Below, piece by piece: positions 17,315 to 25,948 of a stretch of 40,340 nt of DNA; position 1 is the first letter of the stretch, and every line of letters begins with the position of its first letter. A program made the translations under genes and the position numbers. The notes below the pieces were generated by a model. That model ran no database searches. It was given only the letters and a program-made list of their open reading frames with translations, and was not told the DNA's origin. The DNA comes from Cytobacillus luteolus (GTDB lineage: Bacteria; Bacillota; Bacilli; Bacillales; Bacillaceae_L), in NCBI RefSeq assembly GCF_017873715.1, contig NZ_JAGGKM010000013.1, positions 1-40,340 on the forward strand. The letters are read 5' to 3'.

Positions 17315-17722
17315 GTGGATTTTTCTACAATAATAAACATTGTTCTACTTGGATTATTAATTGGAATTGCTGTATATCGTTTTAAGCCTGTCAAAGGATT
17401 ACGTAATTTAAATGAACAAGAAATGAAGGATAAAATAGAATCTACAAAATCCCTTTCTATTATTGATGTTCGAGAGCCGTATGAATACAATGTAAAACAC
17501 ATCCCAGGTGCAATAAATGTCCCTTTATCTAAGCTTAAATGGCGTAAAGTGGATGTTCCTACTGACAAGGAGATTGTCGTATACTGCCAAACAGGAATTA
17601 GAAGTAAACAAGCAGCTCGCTTAATTATGAAAAGACATAAAATGAATGAGATATCTCAACTTTCAGGTGGTTTTTTCTCGTGGAAGGGTGAAACAAGTCA
17701 CAATAGAAAAGCGGTTAAATAA
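17315..17722 (+). CDS. membrane-anchored rhodanese-domain protein
   Basis: 135 residues from a GTG start at 17315 with AAGG upstream. One N-terminal membrane helix (about 5-21) is followed by a rhodanese domain (about 30-130): IIDVREPYEYNVKHIPGAINVP and the active-site loop CQTGIRS with catalytic C91. Such proteins carry persulfide sulfur on the cysteine and donate it to acceptors. It resembles YqhL-type rhodaneses of Bacillus. Alone between two terminators. The sulfur acceptor is unknown. Confidence 0.88.
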   Translation: MDFSTIINIVLLGLLIGIAVYRFKPVKGLRNLNEQEMKDKIESTKSLSIIDVREPYEYNVKHIPGAINVPLSKLKWRKVDVPTDKEIVVYCQTGIRSKQAARLIMKRHKMNEISQLSGGFFSWKGETSHNRKAVK

Positions 17723-17764
17723 ATGGGTTCTCTTTTGAAGTGCAAAACATGAAAAAAACAGTTC

Positions 17765-17808
17765 AAATAGTATGTTAAATCGTATGGGATTTAACATGCT
17801 ATTTTTTT
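17765..17808 (+). terminator. terminator after the rhodanese gene
   Basis: AAATAGTATGTTAAAT / ATTTAACATGCTATTT hairpin followed by a T run. Confidence 0.9.
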
Positions 17809-17873
17809 ATTTCGTTGTTAATAAACTTTAAGTTTGATGGATGGAATTTACTTAGGTTAGTTACCAGTGAAAG

Positions 17874-18066
17874 TAAATAAGCGGAGATTTTCCGTTTAAA
17901 TCCAGAAAGGAGTCTGTTTTGGGGTGAATAAGGGGATTTTTTCCGGTTATATTGAGCGAAATACACAATTTTAACGATTTTCGAGTCAATAGGCGGAATT
18001 TCTCCGTTTATTTAAGCTGATATCAAGGCTTTTTACGGATTAAGCGGAATTTTTCCGCCTATTTTT
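17874..18066. repeat. array of four small palindromes, AAGCGGA-nnTTT-TCCGCTT type
   Basis: Four related inverted repeats lie at about 17874-17901, 17924-17952, 17985-18015 and 18038-18066. Cores are GCGGAGATTTTCCG, GGGGATTTTTTCCGG, GCGGAATTTCTCCG and GCGGAATTTTTCCGC, each flanked by AATA.../...TTAT. Centres are about 50, 62 and 52 bases apart and the spacers are unrelated. No coding sequence is seen here. The array occupies the middle of the 676-base gap between the rhodanese and CNNM-family genes; 18067-18398 shows nothing else I can identify. Confidence 0.8.
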
Positions 18067-18398
18067 CAGCACTTCAAGTCAATTGGGATTTCTTGTAGGA
18101 TTGGAATTCATAATAGTTTGAAAAAACGAGATATGTAATCTACACTAATATAAAAGTGGTGATTCACGAAAGTGGTCAACCAATACATAGTATATATGGG
18201 GGATTGGCAGAAGTGAGAATGATTAACGATTCGTTAGAACAATAAAATAATTGAAAATTCTAATATTTAATAACCAACTTGCTATAGAATGAAGAATAAA
18301 ATTCCTTCTTCTTAAATATTCATTAAGTAATACCAATATGTAATATCTATATCAGGAGGTGTAATCCTTACTCGTGGAAAACGAAGTAGGGAGAATAT

Positions 18399-19730
18399 TT
18401 GGAGATATTTAGTTTAGGCATGGTTGCAATATTAATTGCGTTAACTGCCTTTTTTGTGGCATCTGAATTTGCGATTGTAAGGATTAGAGCTACAAGAATT
18501 GATCAACTGGTTGCAGGAGGAAGTAGAAATGCACTGGCTGTGAGGAATGTCATTTCAAACCTAGATGAATATTTATCTGCCTGCCAGCTTGGCATTACCG
18601 TAACTGCGCTTGGGCTAGGCTGGTTAGGTGAGCCGACAGTACACAAACTACTACTGCCACTTTTCAATGAATTAAATATATCTACTTCAATATCAAGCAT
18701 TTTATCAATTGCCATCGCATTTGGGTTTATTACTTTTTTACACGTAGTCATTGGTGAATTGGCTCCTAAGACAATTGCCGTTCAGAAGGCCGAAGAAATT
18801 AGCCTGTTATTTGCGAAACCTTTAATGTTTTTCTATAAAATAATGTACCCTTTTATTTGGTTATTAAATGGTTCAGCGCGATTCTTAACAGGGATGTTTG
18901 GCTTTAAATCGGCATCTAAACACGAACTAGCTCACTCTGAGGAAGAGTTACTGTTTATTTTGTCAGAGAGTTACAAAAACGGTGAAATAAATCAGTCTGA
19001 ATATAAATATGTAAACAAGATATTCGAGTTCGATGATCGCGTGGCAAAAGAAATCATGGTACCAAGGACAGAAATTGTAGCAATCGATAAAAATAGAAGC
19101 ATACAAGAGAACATTGCGGTCATGACGAATGAAAAATATACACGTTATCCAGTTGTAGATGGAGATAAAGATCATATTATAGGTATGATTAATATGAAAG
19201 AAGTTTTAACGGATTTCTTTACTAGTAAAGGAAGCAGTACGAAGACAGTTGAAACCTATTTAAGGCCAATTATTCAAGTCATTGAATCAACGCCTATTCA
19301 TGATTTATTGGTGAGGATGCAAAAGGAACGTGTTCACATGGCTATACTGATTGATCAGTATGGAGGTACTGCTGGCCTTGTGACTGTTGAGGATATCATT
19401 GAAGAAATTGTCGGTGAAATAAGGGATGAATTTGACTCAGACGAAGTACCAATGATTCGTAAATTAAATGACCATACAACCATTGTTGATGGTAAAGTGT
19501 TAATCGGTGATATAAATAACCTCTTTGGTCTAGAAATTGATGATACAGATGTGGATACAATTAGCGGATGGATTCTAACGCATCAAATTGATATAAAACA
19601 AGGAGACTCAATTCAACTCGCTAACTATGAATTTAAGATTTTAACAATGGATGGCCATCACATTAAAGCAATTGAAATTAAAAAAATTGGCTACTCCCAA
19701 AACTTTGCCATGAGAGCAACAGCAGACTAA
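18399..19730 (+). CDS. CNNM/CorC-family membrane protein (hemolysin-related, CBS domains)
   Basis: 443 residues from a TTG start at 18399 with AGGGAG just upstream. It has an N-terminal DUF21/CNNM transmembrane domain (about 1-195, four hydrophobic segments, with VASEFAIVRIR), a pair of CBS domains (about 210-335, containing MVPRTEIVAID and the VHMAILIDQYGGTAGLVTVEDI motif) and a C-terminal CorC/HlyC domain (about 350-430). Family members include Mg2+ exporters such as MpfA/YhdP. An AGGAGGTG at 18354 followed by a 12-codon GTG reading frame (18374-18412) overlaps the start and might act as a leader peptide. Ion and direction of transport are inferred from family. Confidence 0.88.
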   Translation: MEIFSLGMVAILIALTAFFVASEFAIVRIRATRIDQLVAGGSRNALAVRNVISNLDEYLSACQLGITVTALGLGWLGEPTVHKLLLPLFNELNISTSISSILSIAIAFGFITFLHVVIGELAPKTIAVQKAEEISLLFAKPLMFFYKIMYPFIWLLNGSARFLTGMFGFKSASKHELAHSEEELLFILSESYKNGEINQSEYKYVNKIFEFDDRVAKEIMVPRTEIVAIDKNRSIQENIAVMTNEKYTRYPVVDGDKDHIIGMINMKEVLTDFFTSKGSSTKTVETYLRPIIQVIESTPIHDLLVRMQKERVHMAILIDQYGGTAGLVTVEDIIEEIVGEIRDEFDSDEVPMIRKLNDHTTIVDGKVLIGDINNLFGLEIDDTDVDTISGWILTHQIDIKQGDSIQLANYEFKILTMDGHHIKAIEIKKIGYSQNFAMRATAD

Positions 19731-19737
19731 TCCCAAA

Positions 19738-19773
19738 AAAGGACCTTGAAAAAACAATTCAAGGTTCTTTTTG
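19738..19773 (+). terminator. terminator after the CNNM-family gene
   Basis: AGGACCTTGAA / TTCAAGGTTCT hairpin followed by TTTTG. Confidence 0.9.
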
Positions 19774-19944
19774 TTTAGGGTGTTCTCGGAAAATTAGGCA
19801 TGGTTTTCAAATGTACGGACACAGTCGGTGATAATTTTCGTAAACATATATAATGTGTAGTATGATTCAAATGATATTATCGTATATAATACAAACAGTG
19901 AAATGTTACAATAAGAAAAACACTAGCAACGAGGGGGAAAGCGT

Positions 19945-21030
19945 ATGAAAGTGAAGTTAGGCTTACTTTATGGTGGGAAATCTGCAGAACATAAAGTTTC
20001 ACTACAAACAGCTCTTGCTGTTAATAAAGCAATTGACCATGAAAAATATGATATTCATCCAATATATATTTCTGAACAAGGTGAATGGGTTCGAGGGAAT
20101 CAGCTGACTGGACCTGTTCAAGAGGTTCAAAAACTTGAACTAAAGGACGGAGGCAACACCATTTCACCTGTAGCTTTAAATAATGAAATTTTTCCAGCGC
20201 ATGGTGACAAGTCAGATCAAACGATCGATGTGATTTTTCCATTACTTCACGGGCCAAACGGCGAGGATGGCACCGTTCAAGGTCTTTTAGAATTAATGAA
20301 CATTCCTTATGTCGGTAATGGGGTTCTAGCTTCTGCTGCTGGGATGGATAAAGTAGTAATGAAGAACATATTTGCTCAAGCGGGACTGGACCAAGTGAAG
20401 TATGTTTCATTTATTCGTAGCGAGTGGGAAGCCGACCAAACAAAAACATATGAAAAGATAGAAGAAGCATTAGGCTATCCTTGTTTTGTTAAACCTGCGA
20501 ACTTAGGTTCAAGTGTTGGTATAAATAAATGTACGGATCGTGCAAGTTTAGAAAAGGCCTTCGAGGAAGCATTTATTTTTGACAGAAAAGTTATTGTAGA
20601 AGAAGGCATTATTGCACGTGAGGTTGAAATAGCCGTATTAGGAAATGACCATCCTGAATGCTCAGTAGCCGGCGAGATTGTACCAAAGAAAGAGTTTTAT
20701 GATTATAAAGCAAAATATGAAGATGGGGATACTGCGATGATTATCCCTGCTGAGGTTACCGAAGAGGAATATGAAGTGATGAAAGACATGGCTATTAGAG
20801 CTTTTAAAGCATTAGACTGTGCTGGTTTGGTTAGAGCCGATTTCTTCCTAACCAAAGAAGGAAGAGTTGTTATAAATGAAGTAAACACAATGCCTGGATT
20901 TACGCCATTTAGTATGTTCCCTTTACTATGGCAGCACACGGGTGTATCTTATCCAGAATTGATTGAAAAGCTAGTGAATTTAGCAATTGAACGACATAAT
21001 GAAAAACAGAAAATAAAATATACGTTCTAG
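19945..21030 (+). CDS. ddl: D-alanine--D-alanine ligase
   Basis: Joins two D-Ala with ATP for the peptidoglycan stem peptide; cytoplasmic. 361 residues, ATG after GAGGGGGA. ATP-grasp motifs are present: [15 protein letters not shown] in the N-terminal domain (about 95-110), [11 protein letters not shown] (about 182-192) for ATP binding, and the metal and substrate loop [18 protein letters not shown] near 312-330. The tyrosine/serine loop appears as FYDYKAKY. Followed by a terminator-like hairpin, then murF, in the conserved Bacillus order. The upstream gap 19774-19944 has TATAAT-like sequences but no clear full promoter. Confidence 0.96.
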   Translation: MKVKLGLLYGGKSAEHKVSLQTALAVNKAIDHEKYDIHPIYISEQGEWVRGNQLTGPVQEVQKLELKDGGNTISPVALNNEIFPAHGDKSDQTIDVIFPLLHGPNGEDGTVQGLLELMNIPYVGNGVLASAAGMDKVVMKNIFAQAGLDQVKYVSFIRSEWEADQTKTYEKIEEALGYPCFVKPANLGSSVGINKCTDRASLEKAFEEAFIFDRKVIVEEGIIAREVEIAVLGNDHPECSVAGEIVPKKEFYDYKAKYEDGDTAMIIPAEVTEEEYEVMKDMAIRAFKALDCAGLVRADFFLTKEGRVVINEVNTMPGFTPFSMFPLLWQHTGVSYPELIEKLVNLAIERHNEKQKIKYTF

Positions 21031-21039
21031 CATTTAGAT

Positions 21040-21090
21040 AGATAAACACTATTCACACACTATTTTAGCAGAATAGTGTTTATCTTATTT
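21040..21090 (+). terminator. terminator or attenuator between ddl and murF
   Basis: AGATAAACACTATT pairs exactly with AATAGTGTTTATCT, followed by TATTTTAC. The weak U tract may allow readthrough into murF. Confidence 0.8.
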
Positions 21091-21124
21091 TACATAGTCC
21101 AACCCTTTTTTAGGAGGTCATTCT

Positions 21125-22495
21125 ATGATTAAAAGAAGTATGAAGCAAATAGCACAAATGGTATCAGGAGAATGTAATCATTCTACAAATGAAGAGATGC
21201 TATCAGGAGTTTCAATTAACTCACGGGCGATTGAAGCGGGTAATTTATTTGTTCCGATTATTGGAGAAAAATTTAATGGACATGAATTTGTTGAGGGAGC
21301 AATTATAAATGGAGCCAAGGCATCACTATGGCAGCGAAATCAAGAAAACCCTCCGAAGAACATTCCATTAATTTATGTTGAAGATACATTAGTAGCCCTG
21401 CAGGATTTAGCCAAGACATATAGGAATGAGTTATCTCTAAAAGTAATCGGGATCACAGGAAGTAATGGGAAAACAACTACAAAAGATATTGTTGCATCCA
21501 TTATGGGAACCACATATAAGGTATTAAAGACTGAAGGAAATCTTAATAATCATTACGGTCTTCCATTAACAATCCTTCGCCTAGAAGAGGACACAGAGGT
21601 TGCGGTTTTAGAAATGGGCATGAGTGGTAGAGGTGAAATAGAGCTTTTAACAAAAATAGCTCAGCCAGATGCAGCGATTATTACAAATATTGGTGAGGCT
21701 CACCTGCTAGATCTTGGTTCTAGAGATGGGATTGCAGATGCAAAATTTGAAATAATTGATGGCTTAAAAGAGGGAGGAACCATCATATATGATGGTGACG
21801 AAACCTTACTCAATGAACGTGTAATGGGCAAATCTATAAATACAATCACTTTTGGTAGTCACTCTGATTGTACGTATGTTCCAGTTTCAATTAAGCAAGA
21901 AAATGACGTTACTTATTTTACGATCAACAAGTATCCAGATACCGAAATTCATATGCCGATACTAGGCAAACATAATGTATTTAATGCCTTAGCAGGAATT
22001 GCAGTTGCGGAATACTTTAATGTCAGCTTGGAAAATATTCAAAAGGGCTTAAAGCAATTAAAAGTTTCAAATATGAGATTAGAAGTGATTGAGGGAAAAA
22101 ACGGCTCGAAAATCATTAATGATGCATATAATGCTAGCCCTACTGCTATGAAGGCAGCGATAGATTTAGTCCAAAACTTAAAAGGCTATTCAAGGAAAGT
22201 TGTTGTGCTAGGTGATATGCTAGAACTAGGACCAAATGAAGAAAAATACCATTACGAAATCGGTGAATTGTTAAAACCTAATTTTGTTGATTATGTAGTA
22301 ACATTTGGTGAGTTAAGCAAACACATTGCAGAAGGTGCAAGAGTCTCTTTCGAACCTGATAAAGTTAAGGCTTATACGAATAAAACAAATCTTATTGAAG
22401 ATCTAAAGAAAATTGTTTCAGCTAATGATTTAATTCTTGTTAAGGGCTCAAGAGGAATGAGGCTGGAAGAGGTTGTCATGGAGTTGAAAGAGTAG
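21125..22495 (+). CDS. murF: UDP-MurNAc-tripeptide--D-alanyl-D-alanine ligase
   Basis: Adds the D-Ala-D-Ala made by Ddl to the UDP-MurNAc tripeptide, the last cytoplasmic step of precursor synthesis. 456 residues, ATG after TAGGAGGTC. Mur-ligase ATP loop GITGSNGKTTTKD at 109-121, central-domain EMGMSGRGEI, and C-terminal NDAYNASPTAMKAAI with the family D-YNA-P signature. Pairing with ddl directly upstream is typical of Bacillus. Confidence 0.97.
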   Translation: MIKRSMKQIAQMVSGECNHSTNEEMLSGVSINSRAIEAGNLFVPIIGEKFNGHEFVEGAIINGAKASLWQRNQENPPKNIPLIYVEDTLVALQDLAKTYRNELSLKVIGITGSNGKTTTKDIVASIMGTTYKVLKTEGNLNNHYGLPLTILRLEEDTEVAVLEMGMSGRGEIELLTKIAQPDAAIITNIGEAHLLDLGSRDGIADAKFEIIDGLKEGGTIIYDGDETLLNERVMGKSINTITFGSHSDCTYVPVSIKQENDVTYFTINKYPDTEIHMPILGKHNVFNALAGIAVAEYFNVSLENIQKGLKQLKVSNMRLEVIEGKNGSKIINDAYNASPTAMKAAIDLVQNLKGYSRKVVVLGDMLELGPNEEKYHYEIGELLKPNFVDYVVTFGELSKHIAEGARVSFEPDKVKAYTNKTNLIEDLKKIVSANDLILVKGSRGMRLEEVVMELKE

Positions 22496-22504
22496 TATTA
22501 TCCA

Positions 22505-22539
22505 GGTGAGTTCTATATAGAGCTCATCTCTTTTGTTTT
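22505..22539 (+). terminator. terminator after murF
   Basis: GGTGAGTTCT / AGAGCTCATC (ten pairs, two G-U) with an ATAT loop and a T-rich tail. Confidence 0.8.
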
Positions 22540-22614
22540 CTCCATGGGAAAATAAATAGTTGATGCATATACTAATAATTAACTGGCTAATTTCAAAGTG
22601 ACAGGGTGGTATTT

Positions 22615-23304
22615 ATGAAAGGATGTTTACTTATACATGGGTTTACGGGCTCTCCTTTTGAGGTGGAACCTTTAGCAAAACACCTTCAGGAGACAACCGA
22701 CTGGGAAATTAGAATGCCAACTTTACCGGGGCATGGTACAGAATTACACCTAAAAGGCGTAACAAACCAGGAGTGGTTGAATTATGCTGAAGATGAACTG
22801 CAAGACTTATTGGCTTTTTGTGATGAGGTTTATTTAATTGGCTTTTCTATGGGTGGATTAATAGCGGGTTACCTTGCCTCAAAATACCCGGTAAAAAAAC
22901 TCGTTCTACTGAGTGCTGCAGCATACTATATAAATCCAAGGCAGTTACTGTTTGATATAAAAGATATGATTAAAGACGGACTTAGAGGAAATTTAAAGGA
23001 AAATGTGTTGTATTTACGATATAAGAAAAAAATAACCGATACCCCATTTAGGGCAACGCTTGAATTTCGTACATTGGTTAATAAAATTCGACCTAAATTA
23101 CGGGATATAGATGTTCCCACTCTTATTATTCAAGGAGAATGTGATGGTATTGTTCCGGTAAAGAGCGCACAATTCTTGTATGATACGATCAGTTCGAAGG
23201 TAAAAAAAATATGCCTTTTGCCACAATCCAAACATCACGTATGTCATGGGGAGGATATTTGGACGTTGTTTTCAGAAGTAGATGCATTTTTGTTAAATGA
23301 CTAG
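22615..23304 (+). CDS. alpha/beta-hydrolase, carboxylesterase or monoacylglycerol lipase
   Basis: 229 residues from the ATG at 22615, chosen over a GTG nine bases upstream because AGGGTGG is correctly spaced to it. It begins MKGCLLIHGFTGSPFE with the oxyanion loop HGFTG. The nucleophile is S78 in GFSMGG; D187 in GECDGIVP and H217 or H218 in SKHHVC complete the triad. It resembles Est30/YvaK esterases and bacterial monoacylglycerol lipases. It is not part of the conserved murF-cshA neighbourhood of B. subtilis, so it is a local insertion. Substrate is inferred only as a short or medium acyl ester. Confidence 0.85.
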   Translation: MKGCLLIHGFTGSPFEVEPLAKHLQETTDWEIRMPTLPGHGTELHLKGVTNQEWLNYAEDELQDLLAFCDEVYLIGFSMGGLIAGYLASKYPVKKLVLLSAAAYYINPRQLLFDIKDMIKDGLRGNLKENVLYLRYKKKITDTPFRATLEFRTLVNKIRPKLRDIDVPTLIIQGECDGIVPVKSAQFLYDTISSKVKKICLLPQSKHHVCHGEDIWTLFSEVDAFLLND

Positions 23305-23364
23305 TATAGATTCAGATATATGGCAATAATAAGTTCAACTTAAATCTCAGTTGTGTGAGATTTA

Positions 23365-23393
23365 TTGCATTTAAATTTTCATAATGGTAAGAT
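23365..23393 (+). promoter_or_regulatory. sigma-A promoter of the cshA leader
   Basis: TTGCAT (23365-23370), 17 bases, TAAGAT (23388-23393) with a TG extended -10. It predicts a transcript start near 23400 and a leader of about 290 bases before cshA. Confidence 0.65.
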
Positions 23394-23399
23394 TACACA

Positions 23400-23541
23400 T
23401 AAAGTGTCAAGAAGGGCTTTCGGTTATATGGGAAGGCTGTTTTCTCTGAAAAGAGCCTATAGGAAAGTGCCCGGTTGAATTCAAATGATGGTCGTGAACC
23501 TAAAGACATTTTTCCGGATCAACGGGAGAAGTCTTTTTTTA
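23400..23541 (+). promoter_or_regulatory. structured cshA 5' leader with terminator/antiterminator pair
   Basis: A hairpin of AGAC...TTTTCC pairing with GGAGAA...GTCT ends in seven T (23504-23540), an intrinsic terminator inside the leader. Upstream, CCCGGTTGA (23470-23478) can pair with TCAACGGG (23519-23526), which is part of the terminator loop and 3' arm, so the two structures exclude each other. This is the design of an attenuator. The trigger is not known and no riboswitch class was recognised. The rest of the gap to 23692 carries GGTAAG and AACTTGG/CCAAGTT elements without a clear role. Confidence 0.55.
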
Positions 23542-23692
23542 CCTAAAGAAGGCATTAAAAAACCTTCTACTGTGTATGAGAACAACTAGGCAGTCGCCGT
23601 TAACTTGGTAAGAATCCAAGTTTTATAAAAGAAAATCCTAAACCTTGTCAACTTATATGTGAAATATATACCACAAAAGGAGTATGAAAATA

Positions 23693-25210
23693 TTGGCAAC
23701 ATTTAGTGAATTAGGGATTAATGAAGAGTTATTAAAATCGATTAGTAAAATGGGATTTGAGGAAGCTACACCAATTCAAGCTCAAACCATTCCATTAGCA
23801 TTACAGAAAAGAGATGTTATTGGGCAGGCACAAACTGGTACAGGTAAAACTGCTGCTTTTGGTATTCCATTAATTGAAAAAATTGATGTGAAAAATCAAG
23901 CGATCCAAGGTATCGTAATTGCACCAACTCGTGAACTTGCGATTCAGGTTTCAGAAGAGCTTAATAAAATTGGACACTTTAATCGTGCAAGTATCTTACC
24001 GATTTATGGTGGACAAGATATCAATCGTCAAATTAGAGCACTAAAGAAGTTCCCTCAAATTATTGTTGGAACTCCTGGAAGACTAATTGACCATATTAAC
24101 CGTAAGACAATCCGTCTGCAAAATGTACATACTGTTGTACTTGATGAAGCGGATGAAATGTTAAATATGGGCTTTATTGAGGATATTGAATCAATTTTAT
24201 CAACTGTTCCTGAAGAGCGTCAGACTTTACTTTTCTCAGCAACAATGCCAGGACCTATCCAACGCATTGCTGAACGATTCATGAAAAATCCAGAAATCGT
24301 TAAAGTTAAATCAAAAGAAGTTACAGTACCAAATATTGAGCAATATTATGTTGAAACACAAGAAAAGAAGAAGTTTGATGTATTAACTAGACTTCTTGAT
24401 ATTCATTCACCAGAACTTGCTATCATTTTTGGTAGAACAAAACGTCGTGTAGATGAATTATCTGAGGCGTTGACATTACGTGGTTACGCGGCTGAAGGTA
24501 TTCATGGTGACTTAAGCCAAGCAAAGCGTATTTCTGTACTTCGTAAATTTAAAGAAGGTTCAATTGAAATCCTTGTCGCAACAGACGTTGCGGCTCGTGG
24601 TCTAGATATTTCCGGAGTAACACATGTATATAATTTCGATATTCCACAAGATCCAGAGAGCTATGTTCACCGTGTTGGACGTACTGGTCGTGCTGGTAAG
24701 CACGGAATTGCAATTACATTTGTAACTCCACGTGAAGTGGGTCAATTGAAACACGTTGAAAGAACAACGAAACGTAATATGGAGCGTTTAGTTCCACCTA
24801 CTCTTGATGAAGCATTAGAAGGTCAACAAAAAGTAACAATCGAGAAACTATTAGCAACGATTGAAAATGAAAATATTTCATATTACAAACGTGCTGCAGA
24901 AGAGCTTCTTGAAGAACATGAATCAGTATCGGTTGTTGCGGCAGCAATTAAAATGATGACAAAAGAACCTGACAAAACACCAATCCAGCTTACTGAAGAG
25001 CGTCCTGTCGTTTCAAAACGCGATAAAGGTCGTAGTGGTGGCGGAGATCGTAACCGCAGTGGTGGTTATAGAGGTGGTGGAGACCGTAACCGCAGTGGCG
25101 GTGGTGGTGGCAGAAGTCACGGTGGAGGCACCGGCGGTGGCGGTAGTAGAGGAAGTCGTCCACCAGCAGGCAAACGTCGAGCTCCACGCAAACAAGAAAG
25201 CAGACCATAA
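23693..25210 (+). CDS. cshA: DEAD-box RNA helicase CshA
   Basis: ATP-dependent RNA helicase acting in mRNA decay, ribosome assembly and cold adaptation. TTG at 23693 (505 residues) is preferred over ATG at 23684, which lies only one base after AAAGGAG. Motifs in order: Q motif [12 protein letters not shown], Walker [21 protein letters not shown], then in domain 2 ARGLDI and HRVGRTGR. The C-terminal tail from about 445 is an RGG-rich low-complexity region with two exact-length 12-residue units ([10 protein letters not shown]...), coded by a 36-base imperfect tandem repeat at 25037-25108. Known CshA proteins have a similar but variable basic tail. Confidence 0.96.
   Translation: MATFSELGINEELLKSISKMGFEEATPIQAQTIPLALQKRDVIGQAQTGTGKTAAFGIPLIEKIDVKNQAIQGIVIAPTRELAIQVSEELNKIGHFNRASILPIYGGQDINRQIRALKKFPQIIVGTPGRLIDHINRKTIRLQNVHTVVLDEADEMLNMGFIEDIESILSTVPEERQTLLFSATMPGPIQRIAERFMKNPEIVKVKSKEVTVPNIEQYYVETQEKKKFDVLTRLLDIHSPELAIIFGRTKRRVDELSEALTLRGYAAEGIHGDLSQAKRISVLRKFKEGSIEILVATDVAARGLDISGVTHVYNFDIPQDPESYVHRVGRTGRAGKHGIAITFVTPREVGQLKHVERTTKRNMERLVPPTLDEALEGQQKVTIEKLLATIENENISYYKRAAEELLEEHESVSVVAAAIKMMTKEPDKTPIQLTEERPVVSKRDKGRSGGGDRNRSGGYRGGGDRNRSGGGGGRSHGGGTGGGGSRGSRPPAGKRRAPRKQESRP
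25037..25108 (+). repeat. 36-base tandem repeat coding the CshA RGG tail
   Basis: Two copies start at 25037 and 25073, sharing CGTAACCGCAGTGG and differing at a few third positions. They encode the [10 protein letters not shown] units, so the tail can grow or shrink by 12 residues through slippage. Confidence 0.75.
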
Positions 25211-25218
25211 AATAAATC

Positions 25219-25255
25219 AAACAGTGCAAGCCCCCGAGGCTTGCACTGTTTTTTT
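25219..25255 (+). terminator. terminator after cshA
   Basis: AAACAGTGCAAGCC / GGCTTGCACTGTTT with a CCGA-containing loop and a seven-T run. Confidence 0.95.
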
Positions 25256-25257
25256 GT

Positions 25258-25304
25258 GGGGCCTGACCCCCAGCACGTTAAAGCTTTAACGCGCCGGGGG
25301 CCCC
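25258..25304. repeat. large GC-rich palindrome with CGTTAAAGCTTTAACG tip
   Basis: GGGG (25258-25261) pairs with CCCC (25301-25304), CCCCC (25267-25271) with GGGGG (25296-25300), and the tip is a perfect 16-base palindrome CGTTAAAGCTTTAACG (25276-25291). It lies two bases after the cshA terminator and is followed by a T-rich stretch. It resembles the dispersed palindromic repeats of many Bacillus genomes, which is a recollection and not a search result. Confidence 0.8.
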
Positions 25305-25395
25305 TACTCTTTTTTTATGTATATCTCCCTAGCACGGACATAGGTTTTAGTAATAAGGCTATATCTGAACATCCTACTCGAAAGGAGTTGTATGT

Positions 25396-25881
25396 ATGCA
25401 AGTTGTAAAAGAGTTCAGGGAGTTTGCAATGAAGGGAAGCGTCATTGATATGGGGATCGGTGTTATTATCGGAACGGCATTTGGTAAAATTGTCAATTCT
25501 CTTGTAACAGACATTATCATGCCACCAATCGGTCTTCTATTAGGAAAAGTCGATTTTTCAAACCTTTATATCAACTTAACGAATACTCCTTACCGTTCTT
25601 TGGCTGAGGCTAAAGAAATGGGTGCAGCAACAATTAATTATGGAATGTTTCTAAACTCAATTCTACACTTTGGAATTGTAGCATTTGCGACATTTCTAAC
25701 TATTCGGCAGATTAACAAAATTAGACGAACTCCAGGAGCTTCGATTACATCACAACAGTGTCGGTACTGCTTTTCTACGATACATACAGATGCAACGCGT
25801 TGCCCAAATTGTACTTCTATGCTCGTTGAAAATAAGCAGAAGAGCTATTCAAGCCCTAAAATTACGTTTAAAGCTAGTTAA
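25396..25881 (+). CDS. mscL: large-conductance mechanosensitive channel with C-terminal zinc ribbon
   Basis: Pentameric membrane channel that opens under high tension to release solutes on osmotic downshock. 161 residues, ATG after AAAGGAG. The N-terminus ([43 protein letters not shown]) is the canonical MscL amphipathic helix and pore helix 1; helix 2 is at about 82-105. Instead of a plain charged tail it carries C122-x2-C125 and C136-x2-C139 ([20 protein letters not shown]), a predicted zinc-binding ribbon, then a Ser/Lys-rich end. Such tails occur in a subset of MscL proteins. Not at this position in B. subtilis. Confidence 0.93.
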   Translation: MQVVKEFREFAMKGSVIDMGIGVIIGTAFGKIVNSLVTDIIMPPIGLLLGKVDFSNLYINLTNTPYRSLAEAKEMGAATINYGMFLNSILHFGIVAFATFLTIRQINKIRRTPGASITSQQCRYCFSTIHTDATRCPNCTSMLVENKQKSYSSPKITFKAS

Positions 25882-25948
25882 TTTTATTATCAAGGTCAAA
25901 AGGGGCATACTAACCTTAATTCCTAGCCGAATATGAGGTGAATAGATA

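Noticed and set aside
17874..18066. CRISPR array
   Set aside because: Repeats are palindromic and diverged, spacing varies (50-62 bases) and no cas gene is present.
18141..18246. Short open frame with IHESGQPIHSIYGG
   Set aside because: No ribosome binding site at a suitable spacing, only about 28 codons from GTG, and no convincing family match; could be a gene remnant but not supportable.
24990..25289. Frames rich in His/Tyr or Val/Glu over the cshA tail
   Set aside because: They are shadows of the glycine/arginine repeat-coding region.
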